A stretch of DNA of 64,000 nucleotides, taken from contig JAABSP010000014.1 of assembly GCA_011390345.1 (NCBI GenBank), forward strand, positions 1 to 64,000. Direction: 5' to 3'. Position 1 is the stretch's first letter. Each line of letters opens with the position of its first letter. Shown piece after piece: positions 26,147 through 35,045 of the stretch. This DNA is from Desulfobacteraceae bacterium. GTDB taxonomy: Bacteria > Desulfobacterota > Desulfobacteria > Desulfobacterales > JAABSP01. The position numbers were made by a program, and so were the translations under genes. The notes beneath the pieces were generated by a model that ran no database searches, was not told where the DNA came from, and saw nothing but the letters and a program-made list of their open reading frames with translations.

Positions 26147-27006
26147 GCCTGCTGGGAAGAAGCCTGCGGGATCTCTGGGCACACCGGTTTCTGTCGGCCG
26201 TAACTACATTCGCCGTGGCCATGTCGGTGCTGATCGTGGGCGCGTTCTCGCTCTTTGTGGTCAATGCGGCCGGGATCATCCAGGACTGGGGCTCCGGGGC
26301 CCGGATCGTAGCCTATCTGTCACCGGGGGTCGAATCGGATAAGGTCCCGCTGCTGAGGGGGGAGATCGGAAGAATCGAAGGGGTTGCAGAGGTTCGCTAC
26401 ATCTCCCGGGATGCCGCAATGGAAAGGCTTCGGAAGGGCATGGCCGAAGAGGCCTTTCTGCTGGATCATCTGCGGGAGAATCCGCTCCCCGATGCCCTGG
26501 AGGTGAGCCTCTTCCGCCCCATGAAGAACTGGCGAAGATTTGCGCCGGCGGCCCAAGCGATCCGGGAGATCGATGGGGTCGCGGAGGTGGAGTTCGGCGA
26601 GGAATGGCTGGGCCGCTTTCTCCATCTCATGGATCTCTTCCGGCTGTCGGCCGCGGGCATGGGGGGAATCTTCTTTCTGGCCGCGGTCTTTTTCATGGCC
26701 AATACCGTGCGGCTTCTCCTCTATGCGCGGCGGGAGGAGATCGAGATCCTCTATCTGGTGGGCGCGACTCATAGCTTTATCCGGCTGCCGTTGTATCTTC
26801 AGGGCATGCTCCACGGGATCATCGGGGCCGGGGCCGGGCTGGGCGCGCTCTACGGCGCATTTTATCTGATCTCTATCCGCGCCCCGGGCGTCGGAACCTT
26901 TCCCATCCGGTTTCTTTCCGAAGAGATCATGGGGGGAATTCTTACCGGGAGCGTGCTGGTGGGTTGGTTCGGAACCTATCTGTCGCTCAAGCGGTTTCAC
27001 AGATAA
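26143..27006 (+). CDS. ftsX: Cell division protein, permease subunit
   Basis: Membrane partner of FtsE, 287 residues. It has an N-terminal membrane segment (RFLSAVTTFAVAMSVLIVGA), a large periplasmic loop (residues about 50-165) that in the family contacts EnvC, and three membrane helices at the C-terminal end (GGIFFLAAVFFMANTVRLLL, GMLHGIIGAGAGLGALYGAF, GGILTGSVLVGWFGTYLSL). The REEIEILYLVGAT segment after the second helix is the conserved FtsX motif. It overlaps ftsE by 4 bp and precedes envC by 33 bp. Confidence 0.93.
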   Translation: MSLLGRSLRDLWAHRFLSAVTTFAVAMSVLIVGAFSLFVVNAAGIIQDWGSGARIVAYLSPGVESDKVPLLRGEIGRIEGVAEVRYISRDAAMERLRKGMAEEAFLLDHLRENPLPDALEVSLFRPMKNWRRFAPAAQAIREIDGVAEVEFGEEWLGRFLHLMDLFRLSAAGMGGIFFLAAVFFMANTVRLLLYARREEIEILYLVGATHSFIRLPLYLQGMLHGIIGAGAGLGALYGAFYLISIRAPGVGTFPIRFLSEEIMGGILTGSVLVGWFGTYLSLKRFHR

Positions 27007-27039
27007 CCGGCATTGCCGGGCGAGAAAAAGGGAATAAAA

Positions 27040-28233
27040 ATGAAGCACCGTCTCGTTTTTTTCTGCTCCCTTTTCTGTTTCTGCCTGTTTTTCTTCTTCG
27101 CGGTTGCCGGCATGGCCGGCGCGGCCGAGAGCGGAACAGATGCGGAGAGCATCGAGCAGGAGGCGGATCAGCTCCGCCGGAAGATCGAGAAGACCCGCTC
27201 CAGAGTCGATCGTCTGGGCCGTGAGGAGAAGGGCTGCATGGAACGGCTCGATGAAGCGGAACGATCCCTGCAGAGGACCCGAAAGCGGATCGATGGCCTG
27301 CAAAGAGAGGTAGAGGCGCTGACGGAAAAGATAGAAGACCGGAACGCGGCTATCGAGGAGCTGGCTGCGGAGATCGCGGAGATCGAAAGGATTGCCGAGC
27401 AGAGGATGGTGGCGCTCTATAAGCTTCGAAATCTGGGAGAGATGAACTTTCTGGCCTCGGCCGGATCGGTCAATGAACTCTATCGGAGAAAGTCGGCCCT
27501 CTCCCGCATTCTTGCCCATGACGCGGCTCTGCTTCGGGAACTGGGTCAGAAGCGTTCTGCACATACGGCCCTTCTTTCGGATCTGCAGCAGCAGCGGAAG
27601 CAGAAAAGAGCCCTGGAGGCGGACCGCCGGGAACAGGCCGGAATCATGGCGGCCGAGAAGGATGAGCGGGAGAAGCTTCTGGAAGAGATCCGGAAGAGGA
27701 AATCCTATGTCCTGGCCTCTTTGAAGTCCCTCAAAAAATCTGCTGCAGAACTTGACGAAAAGATCAAAGCCCTCGAAGAGGAGCGGCGCCGGCACGAAGC
27801 ACCGGTGGGATTCCAATCGACAAAACCCTTTACATCCTTTAAAGGGTTGCTTAATATGCCCGTAAAGGGTAAAATTATCTCATCTTTTGGCCCCTACCGA
27901 AATACAGAATTCAATGTGTTGAACTTTCAAAACGGAATCGATATTCAGGCCGAAAAGGGCACACCGATCCGGGCAGTCAGGCCCGGCAGAGTGCTCTATT
28001 CGAGCTGGTTCAAGGGGTACGGCAATCTTATCATCATCGATCACGGAAAGAGCTATTACACGCTCTACGCGCATGCACAGACCCTCAGCCGAAAGGTCGG
28101 CGATACGGTCGGGGCAGATGATGTGATCGCCGCGGTCGGGGATACCGGATCACTCAAGGGGCCCATGCTCCATTTCGAGATCCGGCACCACGGCAACCCC
28201 ATCGACCCCATGAAATGGATCAAAAAAAGTTAG
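27040..28233 (+). CDS. envC: EnvC-like murein hydrolase activator
   Basis: 397 residues with signal peptide (RLVFFCSLFCFCLFFFFAVA), a long coiled coil (about residues 30-250, QEADQLRRKIEKTRSRVDRL and so on) and a C-terminal LytM/M23 domain. As in EnvC relatives, the peptidase zinc site is degenerate. The first ligand position reads NGIDI where active M23 enzymes have HxxxD, while LYAHAQTL and LHFEIRHHG keep other histidines. It therefore probably activates amidases rather than cutting peptidoglycan. The ATG at 27040 follows AAAAGGGAATAAAA. Its position after ftsEX matches the FtsEX-EnvC mechanism. Confidence 0.9.
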   Translation: MKHRLVFFCSLFCFCLFFFFAVAGMAGAAESGTDAESIEQEADQLRRKIEKTRSRVDRLGREEKGCMERLDEAERSLQRTRKRIDGLQREVEALTEKIEDRNAAIEELAAEIAEIERIAEQRMVALYKLRNLGEMNFLASAGSVNELYRRKSALSRILAHDAALLRELGQKRSAHTALLSDLQQQRKQKRALEADRREQAGIMAAEKDEREKLLEEIRKRKSYVLASLKSLKKSAAELDEKIKALEEERRRHEAPVGFQSTKPFTSFKGLLNMPVKGKIISSFGPYRNTEFNVLNFQNGIDIQAEKGTPIRAVRPGRVLYSSWFKGYGNLIIIDHGKSYYTLYAHAQTLSRKVGDTVGADDVIAAVGDTGSLKGPMLHFEIRHHGNPIDPMKWIKKS

Positions 28234-28251
28234 TATAAGGAGAGAAATGGT

Positions 28252-29643
28252 ATGAGACAGGGAAGGCGGTATGTGAAGCTGTGGCTGCTGATGCTGACAG
28301 CGGTGATCGTGGGAACCATCGGCTCCGGATTCTATCGCGGGATTTCCGCAAGCGACGAGGAGACCTACAAGGGGCTCAAGATCTTTGCAGATGTGATCGA
28401 ACTGGTGGAGAAGAACTATGTCGATACGGTGGATACCGAGGATCTTATCCACAAAGCCATCCAGGGGATGGTGAGCAGCCTCGACCCCCACTCCCAACTG
28501 CTTCCTCCGGAGGCATTCGAGGAGCTGCAGATCGACACCAGGGGCGAGTTCGGCGGCATCGGCATCGTCATCACCATGCAGAAAGGTGTGCTGACGGTCA
28601 TCTCCCCCATTGAAGGGACTCCGGCCTATGAGGCCGGGATCGATGCCGGCGACATCATCATCAAGGTGGACGGAGAGTCCACCAAGGACATGATGCTCTG
28701 GGAGGCCGTGAAGAAGATGCGGGGACCCAAGGGTGAGAGCGTCACCATCACCATCGTCCGGGAGGGGATTACAAAACCCATGGATTATGAGCTGGTCCGG
28801 GACATCATCCCCATCGAAAGCGTCCGGAGCATCGCCCTGAAGCCGGGGTACGGATATATCAGGGTCACGAACTTTCAGGAGAATACCGCAGACGATATCC
28901 GCACGGCCCTGGATACTCTGGGGAGCGGGGAGGTCCCCCTGAAGGGGGTGATCCTCGATCTGCGGGACAATCCGGGGGGTCTTTTGAACCAGGCCGTGGA
29001 AGTCTCCGACATCTTTCTGGATAAGGGGGAGATCGTCTCCATCAAAGGAAGGCTTCGGCGGCACACCAAGATCTTTTCCGCCACCCCGGACGGGCGGAAG
29101 AACAACTTTCCCGTAGTTGTGCTGATCAACGGCGGGAGCGCCTCTGCTTCCGAGATCGTGGCCGGCGCGCTCCAGGACCAGAAGCGGGGCATGGTGCTGG
29201 GAACCCAGTCCTTTGGCAAGGGTTCGGTACAGACTGTGGAGACCCTCCGGGACGGATACGGCCTGAAGATGACCATCGCCCGATACTATACGCCCAGCGG
29301 CAGATCCATCCAGGCCCAGGGGATCGCACCGGACATCGAAGTGCGCCACCGCTACATCGATGAGGAGGAGTTCACGGATGAGGAATCCCTGCTGAAGGAG
29401 AAGGATCTGACAAACCATCTGGAGGCCGAGACCCTGGAGACCCTCGATGACGGGGAGCCGGAGGAGGGTGAGAGTGAGATCCAGAAGGAGAAGAAGGATT
29501 CCTCCAAAGATCAGAACCGCCGGAGGCGGACCCAGAACCGGTATGGCCCGCTGGACACCGAGGGGCTCAAGACCGACAACCAGGTGATGCGGGCGTTGAG
29601 CATTCTGGTCAGCTATGACATCTTCAAAGGACTCAATTCCTGA
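28252..29643 (+). CDS. ctpA: C-terminal processing peptidase (S41 family)
   Basis: Periplasmic serine protease with a Ser-Lys dyad, 463 residues. An N-terminal membrane anchor (LWLLMLTAVIVGTIGSGFY) is followed by a PDZ domain (EFGGIGIVITMQKGVLTVIS, about 99-180) and the protease core. SASASEI at 296-302 contains the nucleophilic serine and FGKG at 321-324 the lysine. The C-terminal stretch from about 380 is acidic and charged, of low complexity. It follows envC by 18 bp, with AAGGAGAG as its ribosome site. The frame stays open for 34 codons after the TGA (see findings). Confidence 0.93.
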   Translation: MRQGRRYVKLWLLMLTAVIVGTIGSGFYRGISASDEETYKGLKIFADVIELVEKNYVDTVDTEDLIHKAIQGMVSSLDPHSQLLPPEAFEELQIDTRGEFGGIGIVITMQKGVLTVISPIEGTPAYEAGIDAGDIIIKVDGESTKDMMLWEAVKKMRGPKGESVTITIVREGITKPMDYELVRDIIPIESVRSIALKPGYGYIRVTNFQENTADDIRTALDTLGSGEVPLKGVILDLRDNPGGLLNQAVEVSDIFLDKGEIVSIKGRLRRHTKIFSATPDGRKNNFPVVVLINGGSASASEIVAGALQDQKRGMVLGTQSFGKGSVQTVETLRDGYGLKMTIARYYTPSGRSIQAQGIAPDIEVRHRYIDEEEFTDEESLLKEKDLTNHLEAETLETLDDGEPEEGESEIQKEKKDSSKDQNRRRRTQNRYGPLDTEGLKTDNQVMRALSILVSYDIFKGLNS

Positions 29644-29748
29644 CCCGGGAAAGGGTTTTCTTCCGGAGGATCGGATATCGCGGTCCTCCGGGAGGATTAC
29701 GAGAAGCTCCGGATCATCCATGAGCTGCATCGGGATATCGGCATTTAA
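29644..29748 (+). other. In-frame open extension after the ctpA stop
   Basis: After the ctpA TGA the same frame runs 34 more codons to a TAA, encoding a helical-looking SDIAVLREDYEKLRIIHELH stretch. It has no start codon of its own. The same DNA includes an imperfect inverted repeat, TCCGGAGGA...TCCTCCGGGA (29664-29694). It may be chance, a decayed end, or a readthrough tail. Confidence 0.3.
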
Positions 29749-29854
29749 ATCAACTCTTTGATTTTCTTCCTCCCCTCAATATGATATAGCCAGTAGGGGA
29801 AAACAGAATAATGAGCCGCCCTCCTTTTGCCTGAAGCTCTTTTTCCGCAAAAGG

Positions 29855-30811
29855 ATGGCGGTCATCTTTTTTAAACCCATTTCCTTTCGGCTGAAGACTT
29901 TGATGAACTTTTTCAGGTGTCCATCGCCTGCGGACCCTTTTCACAGAAAAAACGACACAATCCATCGGCTCGGAAACTGCGTTGCCCTCTGCATCGGATT
30001 TTTTTTCCTGCTTATCCTTTTTCCGGTATTTCCGTTGGAAGAGCAGGCCGGCGCAGTTGATTCGGGCCGCGTTCCCATCTTTGAGATCTTTCCGGAAGAG
30101 GAGCATCCCTCGAATCTCTTTTCGGCCCAAACCCCGCAAACCATGCCGCAGGTCGCGATCATCATCGATGACATGGGCTATCATCGCAAAATGGCCCGAA
30201 GATTTATTTCCCTTAAAGCCAATCTCACCTTTTCCGTTCTTCCCCAAAGCCCCTATGGGGAAGAGATCATCCGCATGGCCAAAGCTGCCGGGACTGCGTT
30301 AATGCTACATCTTCCCATGGAGCCGGTCGAGTACCCCCACATCGATCCGGGCCCCGGCGCGCTGTTGACGCGCATGTCTCCGGAGGCGTTTCGGGAAAAG
30401 CTCTTCGATCATATAGAAGAGATCCCCGAGGCCGTAGGCGTGAACAACCACATGGGCTCCGAAATGACGACCCATGAGGATAAAATGTTTCAGCTCTTTT
30501 CGATCTTAAAGGCCAAAAAACTCTTCTTCATCGACAGCCGCACCACCGCAGAGACCCGCTCCCGCATCCCGGCCAGAATCCTCCAGCTCCCCTTTGCCCA
30601 GCGGGATGTATTTTTAGATCATGAGCCGAACCCGGCCTTCATCGAAAAGCAGATCCGGCTGCTGATCCGGATCGCCCGGCACCAGGGTCAGGCCATCGGG
30701 ATCGCGCATCCCCACCGGGCCACCTATGAGACATTGAAAAGGATGCTGCCGGAGATCCGACAGAAGGTGAAGCTCGTTCCCGCAGGAGCGGTGGTGCATA
30801 CGGCCGGCTGA
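29855..30811 (+). CDS. Divergent polysaccharide deacetylase family protein (YibQ-like)
   Basis: 318 residues. A hydrophobic N-terminal anchor or signal (LGNCVALCIGFFFLLILFPV) precedes a domain of the divergent polysaccharide deacetylase (YibQ/DUF610) family from about residue 95. It shows VAIIIDDMGYH, LMLHLPMEP, GVNNHMGSEMT and FFIDSRTT, the conserved Asp, His and Asp/Glu positions of that family. In many genomes it lies next to envC and ctpA, as here, which suggests a role in envelope or septal wall processing; the substrate has not been shown. The ATG at 29855 is the first in frame; an alternative is at 29903. Confidence 0.85.
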   Translation: MAVIFFKPISFRLKTLMNFFRCPSPADPFHRKNDTIHRLGNCVALCIGFFFLLILFPVFPLEEQAGAVDSGRVPIFEIFPEEEHPSNLFSAQTPQTMPQVAIIIDDMGYHRKMARRFISLKANLTFSVLPQSPYGEEIIRMAKAAGTALMLHLPMEPVEYPHIDPGPGALLTRMSPEAFREKLFDHIEEIPEAVGVNNHMGSEMTTHEDKMFQLFSILKAKKLFFIDSRTTAETRSRIPARILQLPFAQRDVFLDHEPNPAFIEKQIRLLIRIARHQGQAIGIAHPHRATYETLKRMLPEIRQKVKLVPAGAVVHTAG

Positions 30812-30936
30812 CCGCCTGCCGTTCATTCCTGAAGCCAAACAGGCGTTGTTTCTTGCATGCCCCGAATCCCCATTGCTCCCCTGATCGAAGTGCTTAAAAT
30901 GCTCTTCTTTTGCATACAAGGAGGAAAGAAAACGAA

Positions 30937-33054
30937 ATGAAAGAGAACGGCTGGATCAGAACCCACTGCGGCCGCATGGACCACGGCGGCTGCGCACTTC
31001 TGGTCAAGGTAAAGGAGAATGAGATCGTAAAGATCAAGGGCGATCCCGAGGGGTTGCAGAACCGGGGCTATGTCTGCCCCAAGGGGCTGGCCTCTCCTGC
31101 GCGGCTGAATCATCCGGACCGGCTCAAGTATCCGCTCAAGCGGGTCGGAGAACGGGGGGAGGGGAAATGGGAGCGGATCTCCTGGGACGCGGCCATCGGC
31201 ATCATCCGGGATCGGCTCCTTTCGATCCGGGAGGATTTCGGGCCCGAGGCCGTGGCCTTCTGTCAGGGAATGCCCAAGGGGCTGGAGCATTTCGTCCTGA
31301 TCCGTCTGGCAAATATCTTCGGCTCGCCGAACCTGGTGGCGGTGCAGGATGTCTGCCACGCGCCCCGGGAGATCAGCGGCATACATACCTGCGGCTTCTA
31401 TCCGGTGGCCGATCTCCATCACAAAAGCGAGCTGGTGATCCTCTGGGGCAGCAACCTTTCAGCCACCAACGAGGAGGGAATGATCCACCGGCTGCTGGCA
31501 GACGGGCTCAAATCGGATGCGCTCAAAACCGGTACAAAGCTGATGGTCGTGGACCCGGTTCGGACTCGGTTTGCGGAAAAGGCCGATCTCTGGCTTAGGA
31601 TCAGACCGGGAACCGATCATCTGCTGGGGCTGGCCTTTTTAAATGTCATCATCGAAGAGGGGCTATATGACCGGAATTTCGTGGATCAATGGACAGTCGG
31701 ATTCGATCCTCTCTCCAACCATGTCCGGGAGCTGACGCCGGAAAAAATGGGGCCATTGACCGGCATCGATCCGGATATGATCCGCAACGGCGCCCGGATG
31801 TATGCTGAGGCAGCGCCGGCCGCGATTCAATGGGGGAACGCGATCGAGCAGACCCCGCAAAATTTCGATGCGGCAAGGGCCCTGATCTGTCTCATGGCCA
31901 TCTGCGGCAACCTCGATGTCCCCGGCGGCAATGTGGGGATGGTCGATCCCAAGATCCTGAGCCTTGGCCGGTTTGTCCGTGCCGATCTCATTCCCGACAA
32001 GCCCAAACGGATGATCCACGCCCATTCCGGAACCATTCCCAAGCTGATGACCGTGCCGCCTGCGCTCTTCAAACGCGCAGTGCTGGAAGAAGTCCCCTAT
32101 CGGGTCAGGGCCGCGTATATTCAGTGCGCCAATCCCATGCTCTCGTGGGCCGACAGCCAAGAGACAGAAAATGCCCTTTCAAAGCTCGATTTCATCGCGG
32201 TCTCGGATCTTTTCATTACCCCGACTGCGGCAATGGCCGACATCGTGCTGCCGGCCGCCACCCATTTCGAGTTCGACGATATGGGCCATTACGGACTGGG
32301 GCACGGATACATTCTGGCCCGGCCCAAGGTCGTGGAGCCGCCCGGAGAGTGCCGATCCGACATGGCGATTTTAAACGAACTCGGCAAAGCCATGACTCCG
32401 GCAGAATACTGGTATGATGACCCGAATGAATTCCTGGATGCCGTTCTTGCGCCCTCGGGCCTCACCTTTGAAGGATTTGCGGAAAAAGGATATTTAAAAG
32501 GGCCGGACCGGTTCCGAAAATATGCCGAAGCCGGCTTCAAGACCCCGTCCGGCAAGGTGGAGCTTCAACTGAGCCGCGCCCATAAATTCGGCCTTCCAGC
32601 CCTGCCCCAGCCGGTCGATCCCTTTGAAACAGATGATCCCGATTTCCCGCTGATCCTCACCAGCGCCAAGGACCCCTGCTATCTTCACTCCTCCTACCGC
32701 TGGGTTCCGGAGCTGCGGGAAAAGAGCCCCGAACCCTTCTGCCGGATCCATCCGGAGACCGCAGATGCCTTCGGCATCTCGAATGGGGAGATTGTTTCCA
32801 TCGAAACCCGGTTCGGGAAGATCGTCCAGAAGGCCAAAGTTACTGAAAAGGTTCTCCCGGGCATTGTCTCTGCGGCCTATGGATGGTGGTTCCCAGAGAT
32901 CGGAATCGAGAGGCTTTTCGACTGGCAGCGGGCCAATTTCAACATGCTGACCCATACGAAAAGGCCGGGAAGAGCCTTTGGAACGCCCCGGCTCAAGGGG
33001 ATTCCCTGCCGGATCACCGGCCCGGCAGGAACTGCGACCGCAGCCTCTTCTTAG
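30937..33054 (+). CDS. Molybdopterin (Mo/W-bisPGD) oxidoreductase, DMSO reductase family
   Basis: 705 residues, cytoplasmic (no Tat signal). The N-terminus has THCGRMDHGGCALLVKV and GYVCPKGLA, corresponding to the iron-sulfur segment, but with only three cysteines in an odd CxxxxxxxC spacing instead of CxxCxxxC. VCHAPREISG (about 130) places a Cys-His pair at the Mo/W ligand position as in formate dehydrogenases. ADIVLPAATHFE and the C-terminal MopB-binding domain (GEIVSIETRFGKI) follow. It is a single-subunit enzyme; substrate cannot be stated (formate, thiosulfate/polysulfide and acetylene-hydratase-type relatives all share these features). The ATG at 30937 follows AAGGAGGAAAG. No electron-transfer subunit adjoins it. 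Confidence 0.85.
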   Translation: MKENGWIRTHCGRMDHGGCALLVKVKENEIVKIKGDPEGLQNRGYVCPKGLASPARLNHPDRLKYPLKRVGERGEGKWERISWDAAIGIIRDRLLSIREDFGPEAVAFCQGMPKGLEHFVLIRLANIFGSPNLVAVQDVCHAPREISGIHTCGFYPVADLHHKSELVILWGSNLSATNEEGMIHRLLADGLKSDALKTGTKLMVVDPVRTRFAEKADLWLRIRPGTDHLLGLAFLNVIIEEGLYDRNFVDQWTVGFDPLSNHVRELTPEKMGPLTGIDPDMIRNGARMYAEAAPAAIQWGNAIEQTPQNFDAARALICLMAICGNLDVPGGNVGMVDPKILSLGRFVRADLIPDKPKRMIHAHSGTIPKLMTVPPALFKRAVLEEVPYRVRAAYIQCANPMLSWADSQETENALSKLDFIAVSDLFITPTAAMADIVLPAATHFEFDDMGHYGLGHGYILARPKVVEPPGECRSDMAILNELGKAMTPAEYWYDDPNEFLDAVLAPSGLTFEGFAEKGYLKGPDRFRKYAEAGFKTPSGKVELQLSRAHKFGLPALPQPVDPFETDDPDFPLILTSAKDPCYLHSSYRWVPELREKSPEPFCRIHPETADAFGISNGEIVSIETRFGKIVQKAKVTEKVLPGIVSAAYGWWFPEIGIERLFDWQRANFNMLTHTKRPGRAFGTPRLKGIPCRITGPAGTATAASS

Positions 33055-33057
33055 ATA

Positions 33058-33087
33058 TTGACATTTCTCGTTGCACGGCTTTATAAT
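33058..33087 (+). promoter_or_regulatory. Near-consensus sigma-70 promoter of gltA
   Basis: TTGACA (33058-33063) and TATAAT (33082-33087) are exact consensus hexamers separated by 18 bp. Transcription would start near 33094, giving a leader of about 208 nt before the gltA ATG. It directly follows the molybdopterin enzyme's stop codon. Confidence 0.8.
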
Positions 33088-33103
33088 GCAGTCTGCTCTC
33101 GCC

Positions 33104-33131
33104 CGGATCGAACCGTTCGGATCGAACCGTA
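33104..33131 (+). repeat. 14-bp tandem repeat in the gltA leader
   Basis: CGGATCGAACCGTT is followed directly by CGGATCGAACCGTA, one base different, about 10 nt downstream of the predicted transcript start. A function such as a protein-binding site is possible but unsupported. Confidence 0.8.
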
Positions 33132-33236
33132 ATGATGCTGCCGCATCTTCTGGAACAACTGTACAGGCCCTGGCAAAAAATACATGAGAAAGAAGGCGTA
33201 AGATCGGAACCCAAGGATCTGCGTGCGCCTTTCCGC

Positions 33237-33291
33237 GGGCTTTATCGAAGAGAAGAGCGGGCTTTATCGAAGAGTCGGCTTTATTGAAGAA
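33237..33291 (+). repeat. Three near-identical repeats just before gltA
   Basis: GGGCTTTATCGAAGAG occurs at 33237-33252 and 33259-33274, and a third copy GGCTTTATTGAAGAA at 33277-33291. The last copy abuts the AAGGA ribosome site of gltA. Confidence 0.85.
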
Positions 33292-33301
33292 AGGATGACC
33301 T

Positions 33302-34585
33302 ATGACCGAGTATGCAACCCTGACATTGGAAGGCAAGACCTATCAGCTCCCAGTCATCACCGGAACCGAAGGGGAGAAGGCGATCGATATATCCAAGCTC
33401 CGGCAGGATACCGGCTATATCACGATGGATATCGGATTCGCCAACACCGGAAGCTGCAAGAGCGACATCACCTTCATGGACGGCGAGAAGGGCGTCCTAC
33501 GGTACCGCGGGATTCCCATCGAGCAGCTTGCGGAACACTCCAGCTTCAGGGAGGTCACCTATCTGCTCATCAACGGGGATCTGCCCACCAAGAAGCAGCT
33601 CAACCGCTTCTCCGTACTCCTGAACGACCAATCCCTGGTGCATGAGGACATGCAGCTCTTCTTCCAGCACTATCCCCGGCTCTCCCATCCCATGGGCATC
33701 CTCTCCTCGATGGTGACCGCGCTAAAGGGCTTCTACCCGTATCTGGAGGATCTGGAAGAGGAGGTAAACATCACAGTGACGCGCCTCATCTCCAAGATCC
33801 GTACCCTGGCGGCCATGTCCTACAAGATATCCCTGGGCCACAAGGTGGTCTACCCCCGGCCCGATCTCACCTACTGCGAGAACTTTTTGAACATGATGTT
33901 CGATTCTCCGGTGCGGCCTTACAAGATCGAGCGGGAGGTGGTCAAGGCGCTCAGCATCTTTCTGATCCTGCATGCGGACCATGAGCAGAACTGCTCCACG
34001 TCGGCTGTCCGGGTGGTCGGCAGCGGAAGGGTCAACCTCTATGCCGCGATCTCGGCCGGAATCGCGGCCCTCTGGGGACGGCTCCACGGCGGCGCGAACC
34101 AGGCCGTGATCGAGATGCTGGAGGGGATACTGAAGGAGGGGCTTACCGTTGAAAAGGTGGTTGAAAAGGCCAAGGACAAGAACGATCCGTTCCGGCTAAT
34201 GGGGTTCGGCCACCGGGTCTACAAGACCTACGACCCGAGGGCCAAGATCATGAAGGCCATGTGCGACCGGCTGCTGGCAAAGCTCCACATCGACGATCCG
34301 CTTCTCGACATCGCCAATGAGCTGGAGGAGATCGCGCTCAGCGACGACTACTTCATCGAGAAGAACCTCTACCCCAACATCGATTTCTACAGCGGGATCG
34401 TGCTGCGGGCCATCGGCATCCCCACCAATATGTTCACGGTGATGTTTGCCATCGGAAGGCTGCCGGGCTGGATCTCCCAGTGGCGGGAGAGTGTGGATGA
34501 TCCTGAATGGCGGATCAGCCGGCCCCGACAGATCTACATCGGGCCAACAGAACGGAACTATCTCCCCGTCGAGGAGAGGAGATAA
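33302..34585 (+). CDS. gltA: Citrate synthase
   Basis: Condenses acetyl-CoA and oxaloacetate to citrate. 427 residues of the E. coli GltA-like type (N-terminal beta domain TLTLEGKTYQLPVITGTEGE). Catalytic residues are visible: LHGGANQ (His, about 262), GFGHRVYKTYDPRA (second His, about 303) and NIDFYSG (Asp, about 360). LHADHEQN precedes the core helix. The ATG at 33302 follows AAGGATGACC. Transcribed from a strong promoter with a repeat-rich leader. Aconitase is encoded 28 kb away in the window. Confidence 0.95.
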   Translation: MTEYATLTLEGKTYQLPVITGTEGEKAIDISKLRQDTGYITMDIGFANTGSCKSDITFMDGEKGVLRYRGIPIEQLAEHSSFREVTYLLINGDLPTKKQLNRFSVLLNDQSLVHEDMQLFFQHYPRLSHPMGILSSMVTALKGFYPYLEDLEEEVNITVTRLISKIRTLAAMSYKISLGHKVVYPRPDLTYCENFLNMMFDSPVRPYKIEREVVKALSIFLILHADHEQNCSTSAVRVVGSGRVNLYAAISAGIAALWGRLHGGANQAVIEMLEGILKEGLTVEKVVEKAKDKNDPFRLMGFGHRVYKTYDPRAKIMKAMCDRLLAKLHIDDPLLDIANELEEIALSDDYFIEKNLYPNIDFYSGIVLRAIGIPTNMFTVMFAIGRLPGWISQWRESVDDPEWRISRPRQIYIGPTERNYLPVEERR

Positions 34586-34604
34586 AAGTAAAAAGCCGGA
34601 TCAG

Positions 34605-35045
34605 TTACGGGCTGCCGCAACAGCAGCATTGCCGGATTGTTTCCAGAAGCTCGTCCGACGGGGCGTCCTTGGCCACATAACCGACCGCGCCGGCCTTCTC
34701 CATCGCGGCGGCCACATCCTGGTCATTGTGCATGGAGAGGCCGATCACCTTGATCTCCGGACATTTTTTGGAGAGAATCCGGGTGGCTTCGATGCCGTTC
34801 ATCACCGGCATGTTCACATCCATGACCACCACATGGGGCCGAAGCTTTTCCGCCAGTTCAACGGCCTGGGAGCCGTCCTCCGCATCCCCCACCAGCTCCA
34901 TATCCTCCTCATACCGGAAGATGCCGCAGAGCCCCTCCCGAAGGATTTTATGATCATCCACCAGAAGCACTCGGATGGGGATATTGTTTCGAATATCAAT
35001 ATCAGTCATAAGATACCTGTTCATAACGATTCTTCTGCTCCGCAA
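34605..35045 (-). CDS. Stand-alone response regulator receiver domain
   Basis: A NarL/LuxR-type receiver without the DNA-binding half. The phosphoacceptor aspartate is in VVVMDVNMPVMNG (about residue 80), the conserved lysine is in GYVAKDAPSDELL (about 128), and the protein ends right after the receiver fold with IRQCCCCGSP. The usual C-terminal HTH is absent and no frame continues it. The start could be at 35045 or at one of the two later ATGs (MNRYLM at 35024, MTDID at 35009); none has a strong ribosome site. No histidine kinase is nearby. It may act by protein contact or be a truncated regulator. Confidence 0.8.
   Translation of the reverse strand: MRSRRIVMNRYLMTDIDIRNNIPIRVLLVDDHKILREGLCGIFRYEEDMELVGDAEDGSQAVELAEKLRPHVVVMDVNMPVMNGIEATRILSKKCPEIKVIGLSMHNDQDVAAAMEKAGAVGYVAKDAPSDELLETIRQCCCCGSP

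Noticed and set aside
26320-27816. 498-codon minus-strand frame opposite ftsX and envC.
   Set aside because: It is the antisense of strongly supported genes, with no domain signal and biased composition.
29641-29643. ctpA TGA as a selenocysteine codon.
   Set aside because: S41 peptidases are not known selenoproteins and the residue would be outside the active site.
33132-33287. A 51-codon plus-strand frame in the gltA leader.
   Set aside because: No ribosome site, and the three repeats are read in different frames within it; probably non-coding.
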